Notes under the pieces: generated by a model
What the model saw: the letters and a program-made list of their open reading frames with translations, nothing else
What the model was told of the DNA's origin: nothing
Databases searched by the model: none
Shown: positions 22,742 to 33,300 of the stretch, in pieces
Layout: every line of letters begins with the position of its first letter
Numbering within the stretch: the stretch's first letter is position 1
Assembly: GCA_023053575.1 (NCBI GenBank)
Contig: JAKZAP010000013.1
Location: 3,730,001 to 3,794,000, forward strand
Length of the DNA stretch: 64,000 nt
Origin: Branchinecta lynchi
Taxonomy: Eukaryota; Arthropoda; Branchiopoda; Anostraca; Branchinectidae
Reading direction: 5' to 3'
Translations under genes and position numbers: made by a program

Positions 22742-22749
22742 TTTATATG
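22742..22749. repeat. target-site duplication, right copy (TTTATATG)
   Basis: This is a direct repeat of 11823-11830, immediately outside the right terminus GAGTGTTCTAGACTG. Confidence 0.8.
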
Positions 22750-22829
22750 CAAGTAAGAAAGCCAAGGTAGTGGAACAGATAAAATCTACTGTATCTCTAA
22801 AGCAGAGCAAAATAACACTAGGCCCTAGG

Positions 22830-22895
22830 GAGTAGCCCCAGGCTGGGAGTCCAGCCTGGTCCTGCCTCCAGGCTGGGAGTCCAGGAGTCCAGGAC
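22830..22895. repeat. short tandem repeat of CCAGGCTGGGAGTCCAG
   Basis: CCAGGCTGGGAGTCCAG occurs twice, with extra GTCCAG units, close to the right side of the foldback element. It is a minor local repeat. Confidence 0.6.
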
Positions 22896-22899
22896 TTGA

Positions 22900-23600
22900 A
22901 AAAGTGACACACATTCAAATAGCAGTGACACTAGCCTAGCAACACTAGCGGTAGCAAACATCCATAATAAAACACAATTACTTGTGCACCAGAGCTGACT
23001 CCAACAGCTTCATATTCCGACACAGCAAAAAAAAGATACAATTTCAACGATATGTGCAGACCACATCTGCAAATATCCAGAAATTTGTAAACCTGCAAGT
23101 TTGTCTTGCTTTAAATGCTGCAAGCATAATGGGCGTCACTACGACTATGGCCCGTTTGCGAAGCCTGGAAAGCATAGGTCTTGGCGCTGCTTCCTAGTGT
23201 TATTTTGATCTGTGTAGTAAAAGTGAGTAAAAGTACCTTCAAACTCCAAAAAATTACCGCGGTAACAGTAGACAAGCACCAACTTTAGAACGGTAAAGAA
23301 AATCCTTCTCTCAAGAGGTGATGGAACGCCTGTTTCACGATCCAGATGACTGGCGAAGAATTCAAATTTTGAGATATGCATGTGTCTGCATGTGGTTTAA
23401 AGTTTAAAAAGTTCTAACCCAGCATTATCAATGTGAATAAAGCTGAGCAATGTCAAAACTTTCAAAAGTTGAGAAGGAAAAAAATAAGGTCATCGACAGG
23501 GTGGCAGAACTCAGATTTGAACTTGCAAGTCTGCAACAAACATCTGGCTCAATTTATTCAAATGTAAGAACAGCTTGAAAAGGAAATAGAAATGTGACAC
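22900..23600. other. no supported feature
   Basis: No conserved reading frame or recognisable repeat is seen. Short frames at 22982-23197 and 23145-23381 overlap on opposite strands and have no motif. Confidence 0.3.
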
Positions 23601-23970
23601 TAGCCCAAACTTCTAAAAACCCCTGATTTTGGTATAGCCTATGCCAACGCTGGGTATATTTAGCATTTGGCATATCCTATGCGGGCGTTACAACGGGGGG
23701 GGGGGTCGCCCCGCCAATGATGTCGGCCAGTCCGTAAAAAAATAACCAAGTCGGCGCAAAGCTCCATAATTTTTCGTTAGAACAGTTGTTTTTTTTTCAT
23801 GAAAACAGTTGTTTTTTCAGAAAATCAGTTGATTTTTTTTCAAAAATGTCATTTTTTTGTTGTTGAAAACAGTTGTTTTTCTGCAGAAAAAGTCGGTAAA
23901 AATTACCAGCCAGTCAGTAAATGCCTCGTCCTCTCCCCAAAAACATTTTGGCTAGTAACGCCTCTGTGCC
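23600..23970. repeat. dispersed repeat family I (AACAGTTGTTTTT / GGCTAGTAACGCCTC)
   Basis: A run of G near GGGCGTTACAACGGGG is followed by GTCGGCCAGTCCGTAAAAAA, multiple AAAACAGTTGTTTTTTC units, CAGCCAGTCAGTAAATGCC and GGCTAGTAACGCCTC. The same order recurs at 54770-54990 and, in part, near 13510, 14945, 20400, 21120 and 46680. It is preceded by a family G/CATAGCCTATGCC fragment at about 23630. Confidence 0.6.
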
Positions 23971-25400
23971 CTATACCTAAGGCTAAGAAGGCTGGGATGG
24001 CTAATAGCGAAAGACTTAATCCTATGGCTATGCACACTATAGGGCAGTTCCGGGGATCTCTTGGATTCGCATTCTGAAAAGCAAAGCAAGAATCCACCGA
24101 ATGCAAGAACAAACAGAAATTCATTAGCCTCAATTGCACCTTTACAAATTCTCGCTGACTTGCCCAAGTGCTGGCGGATCCCAATCCATAAGTTTTAAGC
24201 GTGTCATGGTGTTTCTTGGTACACCCCTCCATAGTTGATAGATCAGGTCTCGATTTGAAATGTAATATCTGAAGCTCATACTTTTGCCAGTTATCAACTA
24301 TCAAGTTTCGTTCAGATCTGATCAACAGTTCAAAGTTATGCATGTCTCAAGTTTCCAGATTTCCCATCTCTCCACTCCCACAGGATGGTTAGATTGGGAA
24401 GTGACTATTTTCTGAAGGATATTTTTATTGAATCTGATTATGCGATATATGCCTATTATCAAGAACAAATAACGAGTAAGAACAATGGTCTCTCGTCCAT
24501 CCACCGACTAAAAATGTTCCGACAAGAATGAGTGGAGGTGGAGCAATTTCTTGGTCGCCCGCGTATACTGGTTGGTCTCCGCCGTTACACACTTGAGTCA
24601 TTTACAAAGAAAACAACGTAGCCACTAGCAAGGCAGATGTTCTGGCCTGTTCACATGTGAAGGAAACAGCGTTGATTTTGTTTGACTAGACACCGGCGTC
24701 TGATTAGTGATGCGAAAAATAAAAGCGAACTTGACGATGGTCATTCATAATCGCTTTTGTTATACCATGACGATTAATATGAAGATTGAAATCCCTTGTG
24801 ACATTCCTTTGTATGTCTCTGGGGAGAACCATACAATGCAAACCGGGATTTGAAGCACACTCACTGAAGTCATGACCCATTGAGTTTCAACATCTGTAGT
24901 ATTAACTTTGTCAGATGAGTGTTAACTAAGAGTAATGTAATTAAAGCTTTCGGGGATTACTGAAATTACCGAAATGGTAGAATAGCATGGAATAGTCAAA
25001 ATAATACCAGTAGATGAGTGTATATTTTGTGTTTTTTCTTCTTTTTTTTCCGAAATGTATAATTGTATACATTTCTATCTAGTGAGTTAGATTTCGATTC
25101 AGTAGTTAATTGAAAGACGAAAGTTTACCTCAACCTGGTCCATCTCGTTTGTCTTTTAGTTCACTACTTACAAATGATTTGATTTCAACGGTGTATTTTC
25201 CCATCAAATATAGTCTTTAGTTTTCGTACTGAGGCCTTGCCATATGGGTTCTAGTCTGTCTACGACCCAGTTTGTCTAGGACCCACATAGGAGTCCTAGT
25301 TTTTTTTTTAATTTAATTCAGAATAGTTTCTGGTTAGTTTGTCACAGTCGAAGCCTATTCCATCTGCGTAATATTTGTTCATTTCCACTCAGCCTATTAA
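23970..25400. other. intergenic, no supported gene
   Basis: Short overlapping frames occur on both strands but nothing is recognisable. The part around 24220-24450 resembles decayed family A (AAGTTTCCAGATTTCCC, GGTTAGATTGGGAAGTGAC). Confidence 0.3.
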
Positions 25401-25500
25401 ACCAATCCAATCCAAAAATGTAGAGCCACTGGGTCCAACGTTGTCGTCGGTCCCTTTCGGCCTTTCTTTTGGGTAGGGCCGATTACCACTGTAATCGCCT

Positions 25501-27321
25501 CTAGAGGTAGATTTTCTTCTCCTGGATGACGTTGATTAGGGCTTTGTAGATTTGGTACTCGGTCTTCTTCGGGAACATCGTTGTGGTGATTGTGCTGATG
25601 GAGCTGGGGATTTTGAGCTCGTTGCATATGACCTTGAGTTGCGACGTCATCGGGCTGGTACTTCTGCACATGAACAGGATGTGTTGCAGGGTTTCTTCCT
25701 CCGCACCGCAGTTTCTGCATTGTGGGGATGAGCTGAGTTTCCACTCAAACAGCGTTTTGTTGAGGAGGATTGACTTTGTCTTAAGTCTGTAGTACAGTAC
25801 AGTGTTCTGTCTGTCTCTGAATGGTGAGGTCGTTGCCTTTCTCTTTTGTGATGGGACTCTCGATCTTAGGGTATCCCTCATCATGGCCTTGCGAAGGTGG
25901 CTGGTTGACGGCGGTCGGTTCACTTCTGCTGCTTTGTTGGCTAGTTCATCTGCAACGACATTGCCTGTAATACCCTTGTGGCTTGGGATATGCTGAAACC
26001 TCACTTCCGTATTCAGGTCTGTGAGCCTCCTTAGCAGTATTCTGATGTCTCTAAGGTCTGCATCTGTAACGACTTGGTTCACTTTGCTAATCAGCTGAAG
26101 GGATGATTTGGAGTCTGACAGAACCACCATTTTCTTTGACGTTGGTGGCTTCTTCACGATGACTTCCAGTGCCTTGGTGATTTTCGTGATTTTCTTCTTC
26201 TCCCGGATGACGTTGATTAGGGCTTTGTAGATTTGGTACTCGGTCTTCTTCGGGAACATCGTTGTGGTGATTGTGCTGATGGAGCTGGGGATTTTGAGCT
26301 CGTTGCATATGACCTTGAGTTGCGACGTCATCGGGCTGGTACTTCTGCACATGAACAGGATGTGTTGCAGGGTTTCTTCCTCCGCACCGCAGTTTCTGCA
26401 TTGTGGGGATGAGCTGAGTTTCCACTCAAACAGCGTTTTGTTGAGGAGGATTGACTCTGTCTTAAGTCTGTAGTACAGTACAGTGTTCTGTCTGTCTCTG
26501 AATGGTGAGGTCGTTGCCTTTCTCTTTTGTGGTGGGACTCTCGATCTTAGGGTATCCCTCATCATGGCCTTGCGAAGGTGGCTGGTTGACGGCGGTCGGT
26601 TCACTTCTGCTGCTTTGTTGGCTAGTTCATCTGCAACGACATTGCCTGTAATACCCTTGTGGCTTGGGATATGCTGAAACCTCACTTCCGTATTCAGGTC
26701 TGTGAGCCTCCTTAGCAGTATTCTGATGTCTCTGAGGTCTGCATCTGTAACGACTTGGTTCACTTTGCTAATCAGCTGAAGGGATGATTTGGAGTCTGAC
26801 AGAACCACCATTTTCTTTGACGTTGGTGGCTTCTTCACGATGACTTCCAGTGCCTTGGAGATAGCGGTAAGTTCTGCGGTCAGAATCGACGATCCTTCGC
26901 GGAGTACAGTTGAGATTTTTAGGTTGTAGTCGGGGATGTATGATGCCGCGCCTGCCTTCTTGCCCTTCACAGAGCCATCGGTGTAGACTTCCAGGTGTCC
27001 GGGATACTGGGTAAACATTTTGTTTCTGAACAGTTGGGTAATTGTCTCGTCCGAGTACATGGATTTATCCATATGGATTAGCTGTAGGTCTACTATCGGT
27101 GGGGTCATTTTCCATGGTGGTGTATCTGCAAACGGATAAGCTTCTAGGGACTCTTCTCTCCATGTCGGGACATCTCTGGTGAACTCTCCCCACGAGGTTC
27201 TTGAATTCCCTCTGTCTACTGGGTTTGAGAGTATCGTTTCGTACACGATGTGCTTCCTTCCATATGCTTGTATTTTGGTGAAGTATCTGATGCGTTGGTA
27301 TTTGGCCCTTTCACGGGCCAA
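25501..27321 (-). CDS. LINE ORF2 C-terminal part: RNase H domain plus CCHC-type knuckle, with in-frame duplication
   Basis: This 606-codon open frame is the 3' part of a non-LTR retrotransposon; there is no reverse transcriptase upstream, so the insertion is 5'-truncated. Residues 111-240 form an RNase H domain with the catalytic series D115 (VYTDGS), E150 (LTAEL), D176 (LSDS) and D231 (VADELA), plus H222 in IPSHKGITGN. Residues 308-325 have the pattern C-x2-C-x8-H-x4-C, common at the end of LINE ORF2. From about residue 382 the protein repeats residues 155-377: a second half RNase H domain (without the first Asp and the Glu) and a second zinc knuckle. The frame stays open through both copies. 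Likely a dead fragment despite the open frame. Confidence 0.8.
   Translation of the reverse strand: MARERAKYQRIRYFTKIQAYGRKHIVYETILSNPVDRGNSRTSWGEFTRDVPTWREESLEAYPFADTPPWKMTPPIVDLQLIHMDKSMYSDETITQLFRNKMFTQYPGHLEVYTDGSVKGKKAGAASYIPDYNLKISTVLREGSSILTAELTAISKALEVIVKKPPTSKKMVVLSDSKSSLQLISKVNQVVTDADLRDIRILLRRLTDLNTEVRFQHIPSHKGITGNVVADELANKAAEVNRPPSTSHLRKAMMRDTLRSRVPPQKRKATTSPFRDRQNTVLYYRLKTESILLNKTLFEWKLSSSPQCRNCGAEEETLQHILFMCRSTSPMTSQLKVICNELKIPSSISTITTTMFPKKTEYQIYKALINVIREKKKITKITKALEVIVKKPPTSKKMVVLSDSKSSLQLISKVNQVVTDADLRDIRILLRRLTDLNTEVRFQHIPSHKGITGNVVADELANKAAEVNRPPSTSHLRKAMMRDTLRSRVPSQKRKATTSPFRDRQNTVLYYRLKTKSILLNKTLFEWKLSSSPQCRNCGAEEETLQHILFMCRSTSPMTSQLKVICNELKIPSSISTITTTMFPKKTEYQIYKALINVIQEKKIYL
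25511..26858 (-). repeat. 681-bp in-frame tandem duplication within the LINE ORF
   Basis: The segments 25511-26177 and 26192-26858 are offset by 681 bp (227 codons) and differ at only a handful of bases, for example CTTTGTCTTA against CTCTGTCTTA and TTTGTGATGGG against TTTGTGGTGGG. The junction sequence (26178-26191) is TGATTTTCGTGATT. It is either a recent duplication or an assembly artefact. Confidence 0.85.
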
Positions 27322-27330
27322 ATACCTGAA
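27300..27330. repeat. small inverted repeat at the 5' edge of the LINE fragment
   Basis: TTTGGCCC and GGGCCAAA face each other around a short loop (TTTCAC) exactly where the LINE frame begins. It may be a scar of 5' truncation or inversion during target-primed insertion. Confidence 0.45.
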
Positions 27331-27478
27331 ACACGGCCTTTTTTTTTAAAGAATCTGCCTGTTTTCAACTGATATGAGATGAGAGCAAATACCTGGAATG
27401 AAATTTATCTCTTCTTGTTCTAGATATTGACACCACTTAGTTGAATTGACCCCGAAAAGATACAATTTACGTTACCAT

Positions 27479-27749
27479 AGTTGCGTTTTTTATTGAAGTT
27501 TTGTTCGCCGTCGCTTAGCCGGTTGCTTAATTTCCGTTTTTGAACGCCGTCGAAGTTCACCGTTTGCTTAATTAGGGTTTTTTACGACTACGGCGATCCT
27601 TGCCAGGTCGACGTTTCTTCGACGATTCAAGCAAACTTCGAACTTGCTAGCGCACGAAGTTCGACGGTCAGAGTTTGAAGGACGAAGGAACTGTGACCGG
27701 TGACCTTTGAGGTTGAAGGTAACTTCAAACTTTGATCAAAAACACAACT
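27479..27749. mobile_element. MITE, family D-type ends, CGTCGAAGTTC-motif interior (271 bp)
   Basis: The left end is TA/GTTGCGTTTTTTATTG and the right end is TTTGATCAAAAACACAAC. It is therefore an inverted repeat of the GTTGCGTTTT type. The interior is made of CGTCGAAGTTC, AACTTCGAAC and similar units. It resembles 2011-2353 in its ends but has a different amplified motif. Confidence 0.6.
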
Positions 27750-27799
27750 CATATATGTTACGTTACCTGTATATGGCCTTTGGGTTTTTCAACACATAT

Positions 27800-27822
27800 A
27801 TATATATATATACAGTTTGTCG
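27800..27822. repeat. (TA)n microsatellite
   Basis: A run of TATATATATATATATA flanked by CACA and CAGT. Confidence 0.8.
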
Positions 27823-29140
27823 TACTTTTAACTAAATTTGACGCATGTGTAATATCTGCTCTGCATTAAATGGCAGTTTCTGTATATTTTGATATATTCT
27901 TAATTGCTTCTGAATTTTCTTGTCAACCCCCGAAACCTTGTCTGAATCAATGAGCCGGCAACCGCTGTTTCAGCGCCCAGTCCAGTGTGAACAGGCTTAT
28001 CACTGCTGCCTCCATTCGATTTTTCTTCCTCAGTGGTTTACTGCGTTACACCTTCTCTGTAGAGGTAACGACTTTTGATGTCCCGGGTAAGATCCACCTC
28101 CGCTCGTTTGCGTCGGGAGTCGACTCGACTCAGCTTGGTTGTGTGACAGAGATAGGGAGACAGCAGTTCTTGCTCTTATTTGTTCTTGCTATTATGGCAT
28201 AGGCCTGATACTTGAGTTTATCTATACTTTCTTTCGTACTCCACATTTTTTGGGTGCAATGAGATGCAGAATAGAAATCAGCTAAAACCACATAGGCTAT
28301 CTAAAGAGTCTGAAACCCTCCAGTGTGAATTGCTATGCCAGGGATATGGGATTTAAGTATTTTTAGACTAGACTAAAAAAAAACTTATATCCCATACTCT
28401 AGTGTAGCAATTCAGATGGGTCGACTTGCAACTTACCAACACTTCCTCAATTGTTCATCTACTCTCTTCACCTCCAGCAGTCCAACCAACATACAAGATT
28501 ATTCCAAGAAAGTGTAAAAATTTTGAAGACGAGAAGCAGAGCGTCTTTCTAAAAATTGGCAAAACAACTAGAATCACTTTTCCAGTTTCACAGTATCAGC
28601 TGATATGGTACTGGAAGACCACAGTTCCTGACTCTATCAATTAATCAATCAATAATTTGTTCTCAGACCGAAAACCGTCACAGCCGATAATTGGTTTGTG
28701 AAGGGTACAAAATACATAGCATCTATAAAATTAGCAATTTAAAATCTATCCTAAAAATTCGGACACAAAGTTGTTCTAATTCTCATATCATTCACAAAAG
28801 ATTGGTTGGAGTTTTGGTTACATGCAAATACTAGGAAATAGTGATGACCAAAATCTCAAAAGTCATTGCGGGGCCAAGCTAGGCTATGGGCAGACCTAAC
28901 GTACCTGAGTTAACAACACCACAGATCTGATGGACGGTTATACGAAATTAGTTCCAATTCAAGTTCCCATCCTAAGGTTTGAAGGCTGTGTAATACGACC
29001 ATGCAGAGTCGAATAGATTCCCGATGCAAACGAGTACGAGCGACATGGAACATGAAAATTCATTGCCTCTACAAACAGCTACTTGCCAATTTGGTATAAA
29101 AATCGAAAAATGGTAACTAAATTTTCAGTAACTAATATAA
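27823..29140. other. intergenic, no well supported gene
   Basis: Frames at 27987-28202 and 28426-28644 have no recognised motif. The second is preceded by a fair acceptor-like tract (CTCTTCACCTCCAGCAG at about 28480) and could be a terminal exon, but nothing upstream joins to it. Confidence 0.3.
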
Positions 29141-29144
29141 CTGT

Positions 29145-29345
29145 TAAACTTGACGAGCTGCATAGGAATCTGTCGGTCGCCGCATTTTCTCCACATCACG
29201 GTCTTGTCCGTTTGTTTGAAGTGTAATCTGTTTCGATGTGTAAAGTTGTATCATAATTTTAAGTTGTGTTTCTTTCTTTTCTTTATGTACTCCACTATTT
29301 CTATTTTATAGAAGTGGGTAAATAAAAGTATTCATTCATTCATTC
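29145..29345 (+). pseudogene. LINE 3' end: last codons, 3' UTR and ATTC tail
   Basis: Read in the plus strand, the first 75 bases encode LDELHRNLSVAA and then PHHGLVRLFE, followed by a stop. They match the C-terminus of the LINE piece at 57176-57583 (KKLSTTSHLS, AHHGLSLLLE). The 3' UTR ends TAGAAGTGGGTAAATAAAAG, followed by TATTCATTCATTCATTCA. It is strongly 5'-truncated. Confidence 0.7.
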
Positions 29346-29401
29346 AGCTCATCGCACTAGAGCCCCGGAGAAGAAAGGTTGAGAGTTAACATACATTAAC
29401 T

Positions 29402-30102
29402 AGTTGTTTTTTTTTTATCCGAATTCTCGCTTCTGAATTCTCGATTCTCGTACAAGTTACTGGTTTTGCTCCTCTGGCTTCTCCATTCTCGCATTTGACA
29501 AAAACACTTAATTTGGCAGCTTGTCCGCAACCCGGTATACGTGTTTAAGCATATTGAACGCCCGCACTCTGTTGACCAACCAGAGTATATATTCAAACAA
29601 TGTTTACAACGGATACGTCATCTACGATTCTTCATCAGCGATATTTCACTATATCGCCCCGGTCGTGCAGCAAAAATAGCGCCCGCGTCAAAAATTAAAT
29701 CTCAGGACTTGTTTTTTCTTTACAGTGGTATTTGAAAGTAATTTGCCCTAATAAGATATTTATAGTCAGTAGAAGCTTCAGTTATTTATTACAGGTTTGT
29801 TTTCTTCCCCGACGTTGACCCAGAAGATTGACAGCCTGACGAGGACCCTTGCCAAGAAGGGTCGAAATATCGTTGATAAAGAATCGTAGCTGACATATCC
29901 GTTGTAAAAATTGTTTGAATATATGTGTCAAAGTCAGCTCTGGCTCAAAGAATATTTAGGAGAGACGAGAATCGAGAATTCACCATCAGAGTAACTTCTC
30001 GATTCTGCAGAATCGCAAGAAAAGGAGAATTCGCTTCATCTGAATAGTCCAAAAATACCGAATAGGACAATCGCAAGGAGAATTCGGATCACAAACGCAA
30101 CT
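29402..30102 (-). mobile_element. MITE family D copy 3, split by a family B insertion
   Basis: The outer ends are AGTTGTTTTTTTTTTATCC and GGATCACAAACGCAACT. The parts 29402-29586 and about 29952-30102 together are the inverse of 394-738, interrupted in the middle by the palindromic element at 29587-29951. The order of insertion is therefore D first, B later. Confidence 0.75.
29587..29951. mobile_element. family B palindromic element nested in family D
   Basis: The left arm, TATTCAAACAATGTTTACAA, GGATACGTCATCTACGATTC and TTCATCAGCGATATTTC, is matched in inverse by the right arm ending GATAAAGAATCGTAGCTGAC, ATATCCGTTGTAAA and TTGTTTGAATATATG. The centre holds GACGTTGACCCAGAAGATTG and CTTGCCAAGAAGGGTCGAAA. 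No coding capacity. Confidence 0.7.
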
Positions 30103-30167
30103 ATTGGTTGTTTAACATCGTGAAGTCATGTGTGGCGCTCTGCAGAGGGGGGTCATACTCGCCTGCT

Positions 30168-30344
30168 ATGGTATTTTCCTCTCAATGCGGGGCGGCAAAA
30201 AGAGAAGTAGACAGGTGTCAACTGAAAGTTCAGCAAGTAGCTCTAGCTCTTCATCCATATTCGGTGCGTGGGACCAAAGACGGAGGTTCTGATGACTTAT
30301 TTGTTCTTGGTCGAACTAAGGGTAGAGGAGATCTTGATATGAAA
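30168..30344 (+). CDS. candidate first coding exon of the Tudor-domain gene
   Basis: An open frame runs from ATG (30168) or from an acceptor GCGCTCTGCAG (ending 30154) to a donor-like ATGAAA/GTAAAA, ending in phase 0. That is the phase required by the next exon. It encodes MVFSSQCGAAKREVDRC and later DDLFVLGRTKGRGDLDMK. No domain is recognised. The donor is weak and the link to the next exon, across a transposon, is inference. Confidence 0.4.
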
Positions 30345-33300
30345 GTAAAAATGTTACATTTTGTTTTTCTTTAAAAGCTCTACTACTTCTTTAAAAGCTG
30401 TAGTAAAAATTCCTTTTGTCTCGTGACATTAGAGATTTTGTTTCAGTCGTGGTTTTTACATGTCGCGAAATTCACTTTCGCTGTTTTGCCTGTCTCCTTT
30501 TTGGACGGCTCACTTTTGACTTGTGTGGTCTTGACCGTCTTGGTTTTCGTTTTTGCGGTATTGACTGGATATCGGAGTTTTTGAAGGGGCAGAGACCGCC
30601 ATCTCCAGTTCTTCTTTTTTTCTTTTTCTTTTATTATTGAAGACGTAGATAAGGGGGAGGATCCTCTCGGTTTTGAAAATTCTCCAGTAACTTTAAACCA
30701 AACATGACACAAGTTTTTCATTGTGATTCGAAGGGGTGTCTAGGCATGGGCACTGTTCTGTTTTTGCGTTCAAACAGGAACAGGCAGAAACAGGTCACAT
30801 AAGAACAGAAACAGAAAGAAAACAGGAAACTTGAAAACAGGTCCTGTTCTGTTTTAACAGAAATGATGACTTCGAAAACAGAAACAGCTGTTAAACAGGC
30901 GAAAAAAAACAGAACCGGCTGTTTAAAACAGTTTTTTTTTATTATTTGATTTCCCGTATTTTTTATTATGTTTACGGCAGAGTTCACCTATAGTTTGCCT
31001 TGTACCATGAAGTATCTTAAATAGTTCTTCCTTGCACCTCACAGATGCCTCTCTTCGAGTTCTTTTCATAGAACAACAAATATCTTGGTCCAGAATTCCA
31101 GCTGCCTTTATCGATGAATTACACTTTTTCCCGATTTAAAATGAGCCATGGAAGTTTCGTTCGTCTTAAAAAAAAAAATTCGCATAGCCTACCTTTCCAC
31201 TTGGATTGTGTGTCATAGTGATCGGTAATAAACTAAAGTTTACGGATCATACAAACTCAAAGTTAAGCAAGCTTCACTTCGTGACAGTGGTTGGTGATGA
31301 TGGTCATTTTTTGTGTGAGGGGAGGGTCGCGAGGGATGCATGTTCAATCAGAATATCGAATAGCTTTTCCTCGGTGGTTTCTTTTGTGCATGGTCATACA
31401 ATGCTCAAAACGCGCGGATTTCTCGGCTGAATGTGAGCCTACTATTCTTCGAAAATCCGTGAAACGGAGTTACACTTTCATCATCAAGTTGAAAAAATTT
31501 CAACTTTTCCCTATAGAACTGAGGGTGTGCCAAAAATACTGTCAGGAATTCCAGTTAACGTTTGTTTACATCATGAACCGGTGCGGATGTTGTGATGTCG
31601 CTAAGCTAGTTTCAGCCTTTTTGAAGTTGAAAGTACTAGTCTTTTGAAATCACAATTAACTTCGCTGAACAGATAATACGTCATGTGAACCCTTCTTGGT
31701 GATCACATGTTCGGTTTTAGTGGAAAATTCATTTATGAACACTCCACTCTTGCGGCCGCGATAGCCGGTTTTCCGCTCTCAGTTTTCACCGTTTTATTTT
31801 GGCATTCTTATCTCGTGACCCATGACAGATGCTAATTTGAAACTTGGTGTACTTGTGGGCCTTGGGGTCTACTTGTCACTTTTGGGATTCAACCCCCGAT
31901 ACACTCTCGGTTCAAATTGGTGACTAATGTTTCCTTTAAAGTTTAACCTAAAAAGGCTGGCATAGGACAATCTAGTTACCCATCACTTGTTCACTTAAAA
32001 CAGCTTGAATAGCCGCTGAAAATGCGTTTCTTCGTTGTTCCGCTATTCACGAATAATATTTTCAAATAGTGGAATTTCCATGTGATTTGTGGTACCTCTA
32101 TGCGCTTGTATTTTTGTTGCACTCCGTACGAGAAAGATTTATGATTTTTCTTTTGTTCCGGCACTAATCAAATCTTCACCAATCTCACCACTGCCCAACG
32201 AAAAGCTGTGTTTGTATTTAGATTAAAATTTCCCGAGTCATAGTAGAATTTGCGTTGTGGGGACGGCCGCATATATTCTGAACGTCATAACTAGAGCAGA
32301 TAGTGGAAAATAAAAAAAATTCCCTTTGTAGAATCCTAATAATTCAGTATGTTTAATTAAATGACACAAAAATTAGTTGGCTTTTAAGTTAAATTTTAAA
32401 GGCTTACCACCGTTTTGCGAATTATGTGCAACTGGGCTCGGATTGCCCAGAGTAAATTGCCTGACCGAATTCGCAAACTTGCTAAACATGCCTGGTACTA
32501 AGGTGGAAATTTGGAATGCGTGAACATCATTGTCCAGATGGGTCATTGGACCCACCCAAAGACCCATCTAGATGTATCTTTCGATGATACCCCCCCCCCC
32601 CCCACACACATCCAAACGCTGGTAACTGGGCCCATATTGACCAATGAATTAAAAGTCAACGGCGAATGGTTATTAGGCTGTTCGTACACAATGTATGATA
32701 CAGAGCTGGGGGAATCCGAATCCGGATTTAGATTCGAATCCAGTATTCGTCCTTCTGGCCGGATTCGAATCTTCTGCTTCTCAGGCTGGATTCGGTTTCG
32801 GACTTGGGATTCCAAACCCTCAATCTTACGAATCTGCTCAAATTTCTATTCTACATCCGTTCAGTTTCCGTTTTCCCAATTTTTACGCAGTGGGCCACCA
32901 AATATGTTAAGTAATCTTATCACATTATCTGATTACCTGAAATATCAGTTTTGGTGTCACCTCTGATTTTTAAACTATAACCTATGAAGATGATTTAATT
33001 TTTGTTAAGGTCGGATTCGAATCCGGATAATTTCGGATTCGAATCTTCAGCATGAAATGGTGGATTCGGATTCGTACCTAGTCCTGGATTTGAATTCGAA
33101 TCCTTTCATGATCGGATTCGCCCATCTCTGATATGATATACGTTTTACTTTTACACATCACGTTTGTGCGCTTGCGCAATTTTTCATATTGGACCCGAAG
33201 ACGGCTGCTGTCACGAAGGGTCGGCGGAAAGCGGCAAAAGTAGTCTCGGAAAGCTGCAAAAGTAGTCTAAGACTTAGCTGACTACGTATCCATTTAGCTC

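Noticed and set aside
22617..22835. 72-codon frame rich in SGDYQTARSEETARAGDY
   Set aside because: It is the translation of the subterminal GAAACCGCA repeats of the foldback arm, present in inverse at the other end.
25397..26425. Overlapping frames (METQLIPTMQKLRCGG... and MVIVLMELGILSS...)
   Set aside because: They are alternative-frame shadows of the duplicated LINE ORF, appearing twice because of the 681-bp duplication.
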